Part shown: in pieces, positions 30,972 through 41,640 of the stretch
Position numbering within the stretch: position 1 is the first letter of the stretch
How the letters are laid out: every line of letters starts with the position of its first letter
Source: Siderastrea radians
Taxonomy: Eukaryota > Cnidaria > Anthozoa > Scleractinia > Rhizangiidae
Assembly (NCBI GenBank): GCA_964017195.1
Contig: OZ024900.1
Location: 32,132,641-32,196,640 of the forward strand
Reading direction: 5' to 3'
DNA length: 64,000 nt
Notes under the pieces: model-generated
Seen by the model: the letters and a program-made list of their open reading frames with translations, nothing else
What the model was told of the DNA's origin: nothing
Database searches by the model: none
Position numbers and translations under genes: made by a program

Positions 30972-31140
30972 TATCAACTGAGTCGATAAGGCAAATTGGC
31001 CATCGTGGAGAAACTGAAATCTGACGTTTCGAGCATTAGCCCTTGGTCAGAGCGAATCAGACGAAGAGCTAACGCTCGAAACGTCAGCTTTCAATTTCTC
31101 TACGGTGGCCAATTTACCTTATCAGTTGATGAATCCAAAT
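30972..31140. repeat. Foldback MITE, same family as 18421-18568
   Basis: gataaggcaaattggcc and ggccaatttaccttatc form the outer arms, and ctgacgtttcgagcattagc with gctaacgctcgaaacgtcag the inner arms. A degraded half copy follows at 31592-31700. Confidence 0.7.
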
Positions 31141-31698
31141 TTTTTGTGTTTCATTCCCCACCGATGCAGCAACACAGTTTCTTTAGAAACGAACCCCCTT
31201 TTTAGACATACATCACCACAACATGGTCGATGATCTAGAATTATGTACAAAGGTTCCGAGTTTTTTTTTTATACTCCAGGCATTACTGCAGCAGCTGAAG
31301 AGGACGTTCTAACAACAATCAAGTGCAGTTCCGACGATAATATTTTCCTTTGACGCATGGAGATGACACTTCTTAGACGCCAAAAGAATAATTGTGATTA
31401 AAATTATAGTTGACATCCACCTTTGATAATATCTTAGACTGTCTATGATCTTTCTTCACCTGTTTGAACTCACTGCAAACAGATTTATACTGAACGGATC
31501 GATATTGCAAACTCATTTAAAGTGTCAGTAACTACCTTCCCTAATTTTCTGTCAGTAGAGGTTTTACACAACCACCTATCATGCTTTTGGCAAGGTAAAT
31601 TGGCCTCCGTAGATCGAGAAATTGAAAGCTGACGTTCCGAGCCTTAGCCCTTCGTCAGAGCAAAGGGCTAACGCTTATCAACTCAGTTCCTTATCAAA

Positions 31699-32469
31699 TC
31701 AGTTGATGAATCCAAATTTGTTGTATTCCTCTTGTGGTGGGCTGTATTCCGGCTGTATTCTTCGTATATCTCTGGTATTTCCCTGTTCGAAATCTGTATC
31801 CACATCCACTGATTTAGCTGCCAACGTTGCCATTTTTAACGCTTGTTCGTAGCATGGTGGCGGGGTTTGGGGGACATCACATGTGCGAATCCCCAAGTCT
31901 ACATCTGAATAACCTTCGTCGATATTTTTTACATTTGAGAAATAATCTGGCAAACCTATCGAAGAGGTCTCAACTTCAGAGTTCTGTTGTAAAGTTGTAC
32001 AGTGAACTGGCAAACTATTTTTCGAAGAGGCTTGAACGTCAGAACTGTTTTGAACAATACTAAAGTAATCCGGCAAATCCGTTGTGGAGGTTTCGCGAAA
32101 CAGCTGACGATGTGGAATGCAGTTATAAGAAGGTATGAACGCGGCAGTTTTTTCCACGTCTTCCGCGGGAATCTCGGAGACAACAACTTGAGGAGAAAAA
32201 CGGCGTTCTCTCCGTTTGCGTATAAATAACAGCATAAAGACTCCGACGAGAAACAACAAAACAGCGACACCTCCACAAATTTTCCCCCACGAACGATGGC
32301 AGTTTGTTTGGTTCTTGCAAGGTTGAAACATGAAAGCAAATACGATCAAAACCAACACGGCACTTGTTACAAGGGAAAGCAATCCGAATACGAAAACCGA
32401 TAAATAAAACCCAATGCTACACATAGACCATCTCAGGACGTCTCGTACTTCGGTATTTTCAGTCATCAT
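31699..32469 (-). CDS. Two-TM PY-motif membrane protein, member H
   Basis: 256 codons, the longest member, from the ATG at 32467-32469. TM1 is about residues 22-49, the loop is CKNQTNCHRSWGKICGG and TM2 is about 66-84. The tail has VVVSEIPAEDVEKTA, LPDYF (132-136), a decayed unit LPVHC (153-157), LPDYF (173-177) and TPPPCYEQAL (202-211). Its paralogue at 18593 stops after GNTRDI. Here the frame continues 21 more residues (RRIQPEYSPPQEEYNKFGFI and a final Asn) into sequence derived from the adjacent foldback repeat. Otherwise full-length similarity to 18593 is high and the frame is intact. Confidence 0.8.
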   Translation of the reverse strand: MMTENTEVRDVLRWSMCSIGFYLSVFVFGLLSLVTSAVLVLIVFAFMFQPCKNQTNCHRSWGKICGGVAVLLFLVGVFMLLFIRKRRERRFSPQVVVSEIPAEDVEKTAAFIPSYNCIPHRQLFRETSTTDLPDYFSIVQNSSDVQASSKNSLPVHCTTLQQNSEVETSSIGLPDYFSNVKNIDEGYSDVDLGIRTCDVPQTPPPCYEQALKMATLAAKSVDVDTDFEQGNTRDIRRIQPEYSPPQEEYNKFGFIN

Positions 32470-33984
32470 CGAAAAATGCTAAGCTTGCTATGCAACGTCT
32501 AACTCTCCACTGATTGAGTCCTCAGTATGGCGGAATAAGTCTACCTACTGGCTACTTCTCAGAAAGTAAGGAAGTTCCCAGAAAGAAAATGTTTGCTTTA
32601 AAGTATGTAAGTTGTTGAATGCATAATTAATGTAAATTGTACCAAACTGTACCGTGACTGAGATAGGTAGATGAAGGACGTCTGATGTCAGGTATGTGTT
32701 GACGATAATTATTGGCTTTGCGGAAGTCACAGAAAAAACAGTTAACACATGCAACACAGGTTACCTAGGAGAAACGAGATCACGTCCAGAAAACGAAAGA
32801 ATACGAAGAAAGTAAATGGAAGGAAGTAGAAACCTAAACTGAGGTGACGAATTTAAAGAGGGGAAGGTACTTTTATCAACAACAGTTAAGTAAAGCAAAG
32901 ACAAGCAAAAAATAACGATAAAAAACGGCGTTTCCGATTCGGAGTCATCATGACGCCACTGTTAAGGTAACTACAACATGTAAATATTCTGCTAGTATAA
33001 GAAGCAGCATCCGCTAAAACTAGCATAATATATAGTACGAAAGTTAAATTACGCAAATACTTATTTTGCACGAATCTGGAATCCGAGGGCCACTGTCAAA
33101 TGTCACCCTCGTTAAACAAAGTCGATTTATTTTTATTTATTCATTTTGTCTGATTGCACGGTTAGATTAGGTTTCACTTGTCTTTGCACCAAACAATCAA
33201 ACTAATTTGTGCATTTCTTAAGAACACAAACTGCCTCAGCAGGTCTTCAGGGCCCTTCCCGTGCATGTTATGATAGTGTTTCTATATCTGCTATATGGAG
33301 GATGATTCTTCTTGTGTCCCTCTACACGTTGCGGTTCGTTGAAATGAAAGGAAGGTATTTTATTTATTTATTTTTGTAATCGGAAATTTCTAAATATAGT
33401 TTTTTAAAATGTTAAAGTGAGGATACAATGGACAGCATCGAGTTCGATCCAAGTTGCTGTGATATTTAACTTGACAACATGGTTAAGTTTTTCAAGTTTG
33501 AGACATTAATTATGGAAACAATAGTTCCACTAAAATGCTGAAACGCAACAGATCGTTCGGCATGCAGTACTCAGATTTAACTCATTGTTAAAAAGCATAG
33601 GTTTCTTCATTAGAACCATTTATTAACTATGCTAGAACTGGCAGAACTTCTCAGAAATGGCAGCTCATTAGCAATTCATGGAGAGCAGTCACACACTACT
33701 TAGGAAAGAAGCCTACACGCACTTCCGCTGATATCCGCTTCCGCTTTCCCAGAAATTCAGGAAGATCTTAGAGGACCATGGGACAGCAGGGAACTGGGAA
33801 ACATGTACTCTTGAACGCTGAGCCCGCCCGCTCATGTCATGACTATCAATCGCAGACGTCCTTTGAGAAGCGATTTTTTAAAGCCCGCATCACAGACTGT
33901 TGATTTCACCCCGCGGTCTCAGGTGGCCCTCACATCAAATATGTTGACATGAACAAAATTTAAAGAACACTCATCAGGGCCAAA
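32470..33984. other. Intergenic region upstream of member H
   Basis: 1.5 kb of AT-rich sequence with no recognisable gene, RNA or clear inverted repeat. It contains the presumed promoter of member H, but no motif that I can defend. Confidence 0.4.
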
Positions 33985-35165
33985 TGGCGAGAAACCTGAT
34001 GGTGTCGAGGCTGCACCTTCACTTGATATTCAAGCTTTCTTCCTCTCTAACAAGCTGGTTTGTAACCCATCTAAGACAGAAGCATCTTGGTTCACTCGAC
34101 ATCCTCCCTTATCCAATACTACATTTGGCCAAAACATTATACCCCGTGTTTCCAAAGCTCGTAATCTGGGAACTCTTAAGGATCGTTATCTCACCATGAC
34201 AAGCCACGTTAACAACATCTGCCGTCATGCATCCCTGGTGCTCCGTATTACCCTGGCCCCGGTTCCTGGAAAGCCGATTAAATTATCCCCCGATTAGCAG
34301 TTAATCCACGATTAAATTCCTTATCTCTAGAATAACTAATCCAGGGATAAAAAGGCGTTCCTGAAAGCAGAGTTATTCCTCGTTTAACTATCCCTCGGTG
34401 CTCCCTCGGTTAAACTCGTATCAAACCGGTTAAACTAGTTACAAGCATATAAAAGCGCGGGAAAACGACGGAGCGGGAGAAAAAAGTGGACTCCGATACT
34501 CGTTTTACCGGTCGATACCTGTTGAAGTCTATTGTCGATATTTGACCGCGGTACGATTTGCCCTTTTTCTGGTTGTGAAAAACCAAAACTTCAAACCTTT
34601 TCTCAAAGAAAAACAATGTGGAAATCAAGGTTCAGTGCAAAGCGATGCTGATTCGAGGTGAAATGTGGGCTATATCTGAAAATCGTAGCGCCGAGCGCCT
34701 AGTACATGCTTTCATAACTTCTAAGCTGGGCTATTGCAATAGTCTGCTGAACGGTCTACCTTCTACTGAAATTCAAAAGTTACAACGCATTCAAAACACT
34801 GCTGCAAGACTAGTTTGTTAAGGCTAAGTGCACTGATCATACAAGCCCTATTCTGCAACAACTACACTGGCTCCCCGTTAGCGAACGCATTTCGTTTAAG
34901 ATCTTGCTGCTTACGTATAAGGCTGTGAATGGATATTCTCCATCTTACATTGAAGATCTTGTGAATCATTATGTACCGTCACGCAGTTTACGTTCGACTT
35001 GAGAAGGCTTGCTCACAGTTCCTAGATCGACCACTTCAACAAACGGCGATCGGGCCCTTTCGATCGTCGCGCCGAGACTTTGGAATACGCTACCTCTAAT
35101 GATAAGGAATGCACAATCAGTCTCTGCTTTTAAAAGGTTTTAAAGACATATCTTTTTAAATTAAT
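33985..35165 (+). pseudogene. Broken CR1/L2-type LINE fragment
   Basis: 34018-34245 reads FLSNKLVCNPSKTEASWF and then MTSHVNNICRHASLVLR, the palm-to-thumb region after the RT active site. 34690-35150 reads [20 protein letters not shown], then QLHWLPVSERISFKILLLTY and LWNTLPLMIRNAQSVSAFKR, the typical C-terminus. Stops and frameshifts (for example after AARLVC at 34821) and a ~400-bp insertion (34246-34650) break it. It is homologous to the C-terminal half of the 46244-48838 LINE. Confidence 0.75.
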
Positions 35166-36184
35166 TTATTTTTAGCTAGTTCACCGGTTTCCCTCATCTT
35201 GTAGACTGATTTTGTATTTCATCCATTGTAGTTAATAGTTAGCATTTTTATATTTTATCCATTGTTGTTAGTAGGTAAGCACTTTTTATCTATTTTTTGA
35301 AGGTTGTAAATTAGGTTTTGATATTTTTGTCTTGTAAACGCTTGAGGCTCTGCAAAATGCGTCTATAAAAACTGTTTTTGTTATTATTATTACTGGCTGT
35401 ACGCAAGGCCACTCGAGAAAATGGCCGCGACACAACTGAGTGAAGTGCGAGAAACACTTATAGTTCTTTAATATTATTTTCCTGTAGAACAAAAAACTAG
35501 CAGCCAAATTTTACCAAGACAACTGCCTCAGTGGCCTCTATGCTGGCTGCGGACCTGCTATTCCCCTTCAGTGACTCCTTCCCGCCGCCCCATCAAACTG
35601 GGTCGTGGGATCCCGTTTCTCGAAAGTCCCGATAACTTATCGGGTCCTGGGACCCGTTTTTCGAAGCTTCCTTTAATTTATCGGCCCTCGGGCCCGTTTC
35701 TCGAAACTTACGTTAACGGAAACTAGCCAATTTGTTTTAGATAACTATAAAACAAAGTTAATAAAATTTGAGTCTCTGCTGAAAAATGTTTTGCACATAA
35801 AATAGTTTTCGGCCCGGATTAGTTACAAGGAGTTCCGAAAAACGGTCCCTTGGTCTTCTTGGCTACATTAGAAGGCCATGGTTAACATATTTGGTCACAG
35901 TTTGAAATAAGTTCATGAACTTTGTCCTGAATTGGCGTGATAATTAATTGTCTTGATGGCGCGGGACGCATTCATCATCATATATATTACCTCAAAATTT
36001 ACATACCTATTGTCATGATAGTCAACTATGATTAGTCAATAAGACATTCACATTTCCAAAGACAATATTTGCAGTTATGGAGAGTAAACCTGTCAATCCG
36101 TTCATTTTCTGATGTGTAGAAATGGAAACACTTTACTGGAACAAAAAAGTTACTTCGCCAGTGCGTATAACGTAACTAACGAGG

Positions 36185-36790
36185 TTATAGTCTTGTATCT
36201 CCTTCACTTCCCTGTTCAATGTGGGTATTTGCAGCATCTGTACTAGCAGCAGCTAATTCTGACATTTTAAGCGCTTGTTCGTAAGTCGGTGGCGGGCAGT
36301 TTTCGTAATCAGAGGCATCTAAATCTTCTGTCCAGAAGCGCGGCGTGTTCACAGGTAATCCAACATCATCTTCATTTTGAACAGTAGATGTTTCCAGAAA
36401 CGACTGACGTTGACTTGGGATATGGCAATAAGAAAGTATGGGGGACGCAGATTTTTCCAAATCTTCTTCAGGAATCCGAGAGACAACTACTTGCTCTGGG
36501 CCGTGTTTTTTCAGTTTTATGTGGCAATATAACATGATACCACCTCCGACAAGAAACAGTATAGCCGAGATAGCTCCACAAATTTCGCCGGTTTTTCTTG
36601 TATTCGACGTGCAGGAGCATTCACCAGTAGTGCAAATTTCGGAGAAAATAAACACGAGCGACAGTAGAACGAAACTCGTCCCAAGGCAAATCAAACCAAA
36701 CGCAAAACCTGATTTATAAAATCTCCTTCTGCACTTCGGACATCTAGAGATCGCTGCTTCAGTTGTCTGTATCTCAGTATTTTCTGTCAT
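36185..36790 (-). CDS. Two-TM PY-motif membrane protein, member I
   Basis: 201 codons. The N-terminus carries CPKCRR (17-22), a CxxC pair that is unique to this trio and could bind metal or be acylated. TM1 is about residues 27-50, the loop is CTTGECSCTSNT, TM2 is about 70-90 and the stop-transfer is KLKKHG. The tail has VVVSRIPEEDLEKSASPILSY and ends in ENCPPPTYEQALKM (PPPTY 166-170). It has no LPDYF: relative to members J and K, the stretch around residue 131 is remodelled and the motif lost. It is the most diverged of the three tandem copies. Confidence 0.8.
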   Translation of the reverse strand: MTENTEIQTTEAAISRCPKCRRRFYKSGFAFGLICLGTSFVLLSLVFIFSEICTTGECSCTSNTRKTGEICGAISAILFLVGGGIMLYCHIKLKKHGPEQVVVSRIPEEDLEKSASPILSYCHIPSQRQSFLETSTVQNEDDVGLPVNTPRFWTEDLDASDYENCPPPTYEQALKMSELAAASTDAANTHIEQGSEGDTRL

Positions 36791-37180
36791 TGTTAAACAC
36801 TTAGCAACGTTTATTGACTGCTTTTAGGGGTACTAGAATAAATCAATATAAAGCAAATCTGTTAACACTTCCTGTGCTTGTAAACACGCGCTAGTGTGAC
36901 GCGGTATTAAACACGCTTAAATTGGCATTAAGGACAAAAAGTTCACCGAAGTGTATAGCTAACCGAAGTGGAATTTTCCACAAAGTGCTTTTTTGAAACT
37001 CAAGAGGTTGTGAATAAAGCCGTGCGTAATATGCAGTCCAAGGTGGTTCTAAAAAAGTGAAACCATTCAGATGAAAGCTATTGGGCACTGAATAGTTTTC
37101 TTTGCTACTTTTTATTTAAAAACATAATAATTTGAAAAAGGAAGTTTGGTAATATTAGGCACTGTCGCAAAGAAGAGGAA

Positions 37181-37240
37181 CCAATCAAGCGTAAAAGAAT
37201 CGTGACGTATTCTAACCCTTTAATGACTGATATAAATAAT
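37181..37240 (+). promoter_or_regulatory. Candidate core promoter, tandem copy 1
   Basis: Plus-strand order CCAAT (37181-37185), TGACGTA CRE-like (37203-37209), TATAAATA (37231-37238). The spacing is canonical for a polymerase II promoter pointing right, away from member I. The same trio is retained in the other two copies. Retention could simply reflect recent duplication, and no plus-strand gene follows. Confidence 0.35.
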
Positions 37241-37850
37241 TTCAGTTGTCATTTAAAAGCCATTTACTTGTGTTTTTGTATCAGAAATAAATAAAAGTAA
37301 GGTTTAATTTTTCAAAGTCGAAAAGTGATTGAGTGAAGTGTGAGTAACACTTAAGTTTTTTTGTTTTAAACATTCCTGTACAACCAAAAAAGTAGCAGCC
37401 AAATTTTTACCGAGGCAACTACCTCAGTAACCTCTATGCTGGATACGGGCCTGCTATACCCCTTCAGAGACAAACTTCTTCCTACCGCCCTATCAATCAT
37501 TCAACTTTAAAAAAATAAACATTGAAACAGTTTAAACGACAAATAATAAGAAGTTGTAGAAATCCATTTTGTTGAGGCATCAAACTGTTTCTAAAATTGA
37601 CACTAATCATGGAATAGATTAACCCTGCTTTGAAAAGCCGGGTGCTGGGGTCCCGTTTCTCGAAAGTCCCAATAACTTACCGGGTTCCGGATAAGTATAA
37701 GTTATAAATCCGTTTTAATAGCGATTGGAGGTAGTTTTTAACGAACTGACTTGCCAATTTGTTTTAGACAATTATAACATAAATTAAAGAAAATGTATTG
37801 TTCAAAATCAATTAAATGTTTCTGTTGAAAAATGTTTTGCACATAAAATA

Positions 37851-37919
37851 GTAGCCTGCGTGCAGACGTCTCCTATTTGCAAGAAGCAAAGGAAATAGGA
37901 GACGTCTGCGCCCAGGCTA
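37851..37919. repeat. ~69-bp hairpin MITE
   Basis: tagcctgcgtgcagacgtct and its mirror agacgtctgcgcccaggcta flank a short loop. Present in tandem copies 2 and 3 only. Confidence 0.75.
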
Positions 37920-38334
37920 ATAACATAGTTTTCGGTCCGGGTTAGTTATAACGAGGTTCGGAAAAAAAAAACGAAAAAAAAAACACACACAAAAAAAAGA
38001 AACCGGGCCCCTGGTCTTCTTGGCTACATTCGAAGGTCATGGTTAACATATTTATATCAGAGTTTGATATATGTTCTTGAACTTTGTTTTCAGTTGGCCT
38101 GATAATTGTTTCCATGGCGCGGGACGCATTCGTCATCATATATATCACCTTAAAATTTACATACCTATTGCCATAATAGTCAACTACGATTAGTCAATAA
38201 GACCTTTACATTTCCAAAGACAATATTTGCAGTTATGGACAGTAAACGTGTCAAATCCGTTCATTTTCTGATGTACAGAAATGGAAACAATCCATAAAGC
38301 TATTTTGCCAGTGCGATTAACGTAAGTGACAGGG

Positions 38335-38958
38335 TTATAGTCTTGTATCTTCGGCGATTCCTTGTTCAAAGTGGGTATTAACATCCTCTGTACTAGCCGC
38401 CGCAGTTAATTCTGTTATTTTTAGCGCTTGTTCGTAAGTTGGTGGCGGGTTTTCGTAATCAGAGGCATCTAAATCTTCTGTCCAGAATCCTGCGTTCACA
38501 GATAGTTCAACATCATCCTTATTTTGAACAGTAGTAAAATAATCCGGCAGATCTATCGAAGATGTTTCCGCAGATGACTGAGCTGGAATATGGCAATAAG
38601 GAAGTATGGGTGACGGAGATTTCTCCAAATCTTCTTCAGGAATCCGAGAGACAGCTACTTGCGCTGGGCCGTGTTTTTTCAGTTTTTTGACGCAAGATAA
38701 TATCATGCCACTTCCGACAAGAAACAGTATAAAGGCGATAGCTCCACAAATGTCGCCGGCTTTTTCTGTATTCGACGTGCGGGAGCATTTATCAGTAGTA
38801 CAAGATTTGTAGAAGACAAACACGAGCGACAATAGAACGGCACTCGTTAGTAAGCAAATCAAACCAAACACAAAACCTGTTTTATAAAATCCCCTTCTGC
38901 ACTTCGGACATCTAGAGATCGCTGCTTCAGTTGTCTGTATCTCAGTATTTTCTACCAT
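38335..38958 (-). CDS. Two-TM PY-motif membrane protein, member J
   Basis: 207 codons, uninterrupted. N-terminal CPKCRRGFYKTGF, TM1 about residues 27-50, loop CTTDKCSRTSNTEKAGDICG, TM2 about 71-90, and basic KKLKKHG. The tail has VAVSRIPEEDLEKSPSPILP, one LPDYF (137-141), GFWTEDLDASDYENPPPTYE (PPPTY 171-175) and ends EQGIAEDTRL. It is nearly identical to the 40475 gene and likely functional. Confidence 0.8.
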   Translation of the reverse strand: MVENTEIQTTEAAISRCPKCRRGFYKTGFVFGLICLLTSAVLLSLVFVFYKSCTTDKCSRTSNTEKAGDICGAIAFILFLVGSGMILSCVKKLKKHGPAQVAVSRIPEEDLEKSPSPILPYCHIPAQSSAETSSIDLPDYFTTVQNKDDVELSVNAGFWTEDLDASDYENPPPTYEQALKITELTAAASTEDVNTHFEQGIAEDTRL

Positions 38959-39348
38959 TGTTAAACACTTAGCAATGTTTATTGACTGCTTTTAGGGGTA
39001 CTAGAATAAATCAATATAAAGCAAATCTGTTAACACTTCCTGTGCCGTGTAAACACGCGCTAGTGTGACGCGGTAGTAAACACGCTTAAATTGGCATTAA
39101 GGACAAAAAGTTCACCGAAGTGTATAGCTAACCGAAGTGGAATTTTCCACAAAGTGCTTTTTTGAAACTCAAGAGGTTGTGAATAGGTCGTGCGTAATAT
39201 GCAGTCCAAGGTGGTTCTAAAAAAGTGAAACCATTCAGATGAAAGCTATTGGGCACTGAATACTTTTCTTTGCGACTGTTTATTTAAAAACATAATAATT
39301 TGAAGGAGGAAGTTTGGTAATATTGGGCACTGTCGCAAAGAAGAGGAA

Positions 39349-39408
39349 CCAATCAAGCGTAAAAGAATCGTGACGTATTCTAACCCTTTAATGACTGATA
39401 TAAATAAT
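39349..39408 (+). promoter_or_regulatory. Candidate core promoter, tandem copy 2
   Basis: CCAAT 39349-39353, TGACGTA 39371-39377, TATAAATA 39399-39406, with the same spacing as copy 1. Confidence 0.35.
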
Positions 39409-40010
39409 TTCATTTGTCATTTAAAAGCCATTTACTTGTGTTTTTGTATCAGAAATAAATAAAAATAAGGTTTAATTTTTCAAAGTCGGAAAGTGATTGA
39501 GTGAAGTGTGAGTAACACTTAAGGTTTTTGTTTTACACATTCCTGTGCAACCAAAAAAGTGGCAGCCAAATTTTTATCGAGGCAACTACCTCAGTAACCG
39601 CTATGCTGGACATGGATACGTTCAGAAACAGACTTCTTCCCGCCGCCCTATCAATCATTCAACTTTAAAAAAATTAAAATTAAAACAGTTTAAACGACAA
39701 CTAATAAGAAGTTGTAGAAATCCATTTTGTTAAGGCATCAACCTTTTTCTAAAATTGTCACTAATCTTGGTATAGATTAACACTGCTTTGAAAAGCCGGG
39801 TGCTGTGGTCCCGTTGCCCGAAAGTCCCGATAACTTACCGGGTTCCGGATAAGTATCAGTTATAAATCCGTTTTATTAGCGATTGGAGGTAGTTTTTAAC
39901 GAACTGACTTGCCAATTTGTTTTAGACAATTATAACATCAATTAAAGAAAATGTATTGTTCAAAATCAATTAAATGTCTCCGTTGAAACATGTTTTGCAC
40001 CTAAAATAGT

Positions 40011-40079
40011 AGCCTGCGTGCAGACGTCTCCTATTTGCGTGAAGCAAAGGAAATAGGAGACGTCTGCGCGCAGGCTAAT
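40011..40079. repeat. ~69-bp hairpin MITE, second copy
   Basis: Matches 37851-37919 with slight loop differences; part of the tandem unit. Confidence 0.75.
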
Positions 40080-40474
40080 AAAATAGTTTTCGGACCGGGT
40101 TAGTTATAAGGAGGTTTGGAAGAAAAAAAAAAAAAAAAAAAAACGGGCCCCTGGTCTTCTTGGCTACATTCGAAGGTCATAGTTAACATATTTATATCAG
40201 AGTTTGATATATGTTCTTGAACTTTGTCCTCAGTTGGTCTGATAATTGTTTCCATGGCGCGGGACGCATTCATCATCATATATATTACCTCAAAATTTAC
40301 ATACCTATTGCCATAATAGTCAACTACGATTAGTCGATAAGACCTTTACATTTTTAAAGACAATATTTGCAGTTATGGACAGTAAACGTGTCAAATCCGT
40401 TGATTTTCTGATGTGTAGAAATGGAAACAATCCATAAAACTATTTTGCCAGTGCGTATAACGTAAGTGACAGGG

Positions 40475-41098
40475 TTATAGTCTTGAATCTTCGGCGATTC
40501 CTTGTTCAAAGTGGGTATTTACATCCTCTGCACTAGCCGCCGCAGTTAATTCTGTTATTTTTAGCGCTTGTTCGTAAGTCGGTGGCGGGTTTTCGTAATC
40601 GGAGGCATCTAAATCTTCTGTCCATAATCCTGCATTCACAGACAGTTCAACATCATCCTTATTTTGAACAGCAGTAAAATAATCTGGCAGATCTATCGAA
40701 GATGTTTCCACAGATGACTGAGCTGGAATGTGGCAATAAGGAAGTATGGGTGACGGAGATTTTTCCAAATCTTCTACAGGAATCCGAGAGACAACTACTT
40801 GCGCTGGGCCATGGTTTTTCAGTTTTTTAACGCAAGACAACATTATGCCACTTCCGACAAGAAACAGTGTAACGGAGATAGCTCCACAAATTTCGCCGGC
40901 TTTTCCTGCATTCAACGTGCGGGAGCATTTACCAGTAGTACAAGATTTGGAGAAGACAAACACGAGCAACAGTAGAACGGAACTCGTTAGTAAGCAAATC
41001 AAACCAAACACAAAACCTGTTTTATAAAATCCCCTTCTGCACTTTGGACATCTAGAGATCGCTGCTTCAGTTGTCTGTGTCTCAGTATTTTCAGTCAT
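40475..41098 (-). CDS. Two-TM PY-motif membrane protein, member K
   Basis: 207 codons, intact. It differs from the 38335 gene at scattered positions (for example TGKCSRTLNAGKAGEICGAI in the loop and VVVSRIPVEDLEKSP after TM2). It keeps CPKC, LPDYF (137-141) and PPPTYEQAL (171-179). Changes lie mainly in TM1, the loop and TM2, while the tail motifs are untouched, which hints that the cytoplasmic tail is the constrained part. Confidence 0.8.
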   Translation of the reverse strand: MTENTETQTTEAAISRCPKCRRGFYKTGFVFGLICLLTSSVLLLLVFVFSKSCTTGKCSRTLNAGKAGEICGAISVTLFLVGSGIMLSCVKKLKNHGPAQVVVSRIPVEDLEKSPSPILPYCHIPAQSSVETSSIDLPDYFTAVQNKDDVELSVNAGLWTEDLDASDYENPPPTYEQALKITELTAAASAEDVNTHFEQGIAEDSRL

Positions 41099-41491
41099 CG
41101 TTAAACGCTTACCAATGTTTATTGACTGCTTTTAGGGGTACTAGAATAAATTAATAAAGCAAATCTGTTAACACGTCCTGTACTTGTAATCACGCGCTAG
41201 TATGACGCAGTATTAAACACGCTTAAATTGGCATTGAGGACAAAAAGTTCACTGCCGGAAGTGTATAGCTAACCGAAGTGGAATTTTCCACTAAGTGTCT
41301 TTTTAAAACTCAAGAGGTTGTGAATAAGCGGTGCGTATTATGCTGTCCAAGGTGGTTCTAAAAAAGTGAACCCATTCAGATGAAAGCTATTAGGCACTGA
41401 ATACTTTTCTGTGGTACTGTTTTTTAAAAACATAATAATAATCTGAAAAAGGAAGTTTGGCTGTATTGAGCACCGCCGCAAGGAAAAGGAA

Positions 41492-41550
41492 CCAATCGTG
41501 CTTAAAAGAATCGTGACGTATTCTCACCCTTTAATGATGATATAAACAAT
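41492..41550 (+). promoter_or_regulatory. Candidate core promoter, tandem copy 3
   Basis: CCAAT 41492-41496, TGACGTA 41514-41520, TATAAACA 41541-41548. The TATA is slightly changed compared with copies 1 and 2. Confidence 0.3.
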
Positions 41551-41640
41551 TTCATTTGTCATTCATTAAAAAGCTATTTATTTCGGTTTTTGTATCAGAA
41601 ATTGATAGAAATAAGGTTTAACTTTTCAAAGTTTAAAAGT

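Larger units (their letters stand above)
35435..41640. repeat. Tandem triplication of a ~2.15-kb unit
   Basis: Three copies: about 35435-37325, 37326-39487 and 39488-41640. Each holds one minus-strand PY gene, the same upstream block (CCAAT/CRE/TATA-like text) and a block with 'gcagccaaatttttac-gaggcaactacctcag'. Copies 2 and 3 also hold a ~69-bp hairpin (gcagacgtctcctatttgc). Gene starts are 2168 and 2140 bp apart. Copies 2 and 3 are most alike. Confidence 0.8.
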
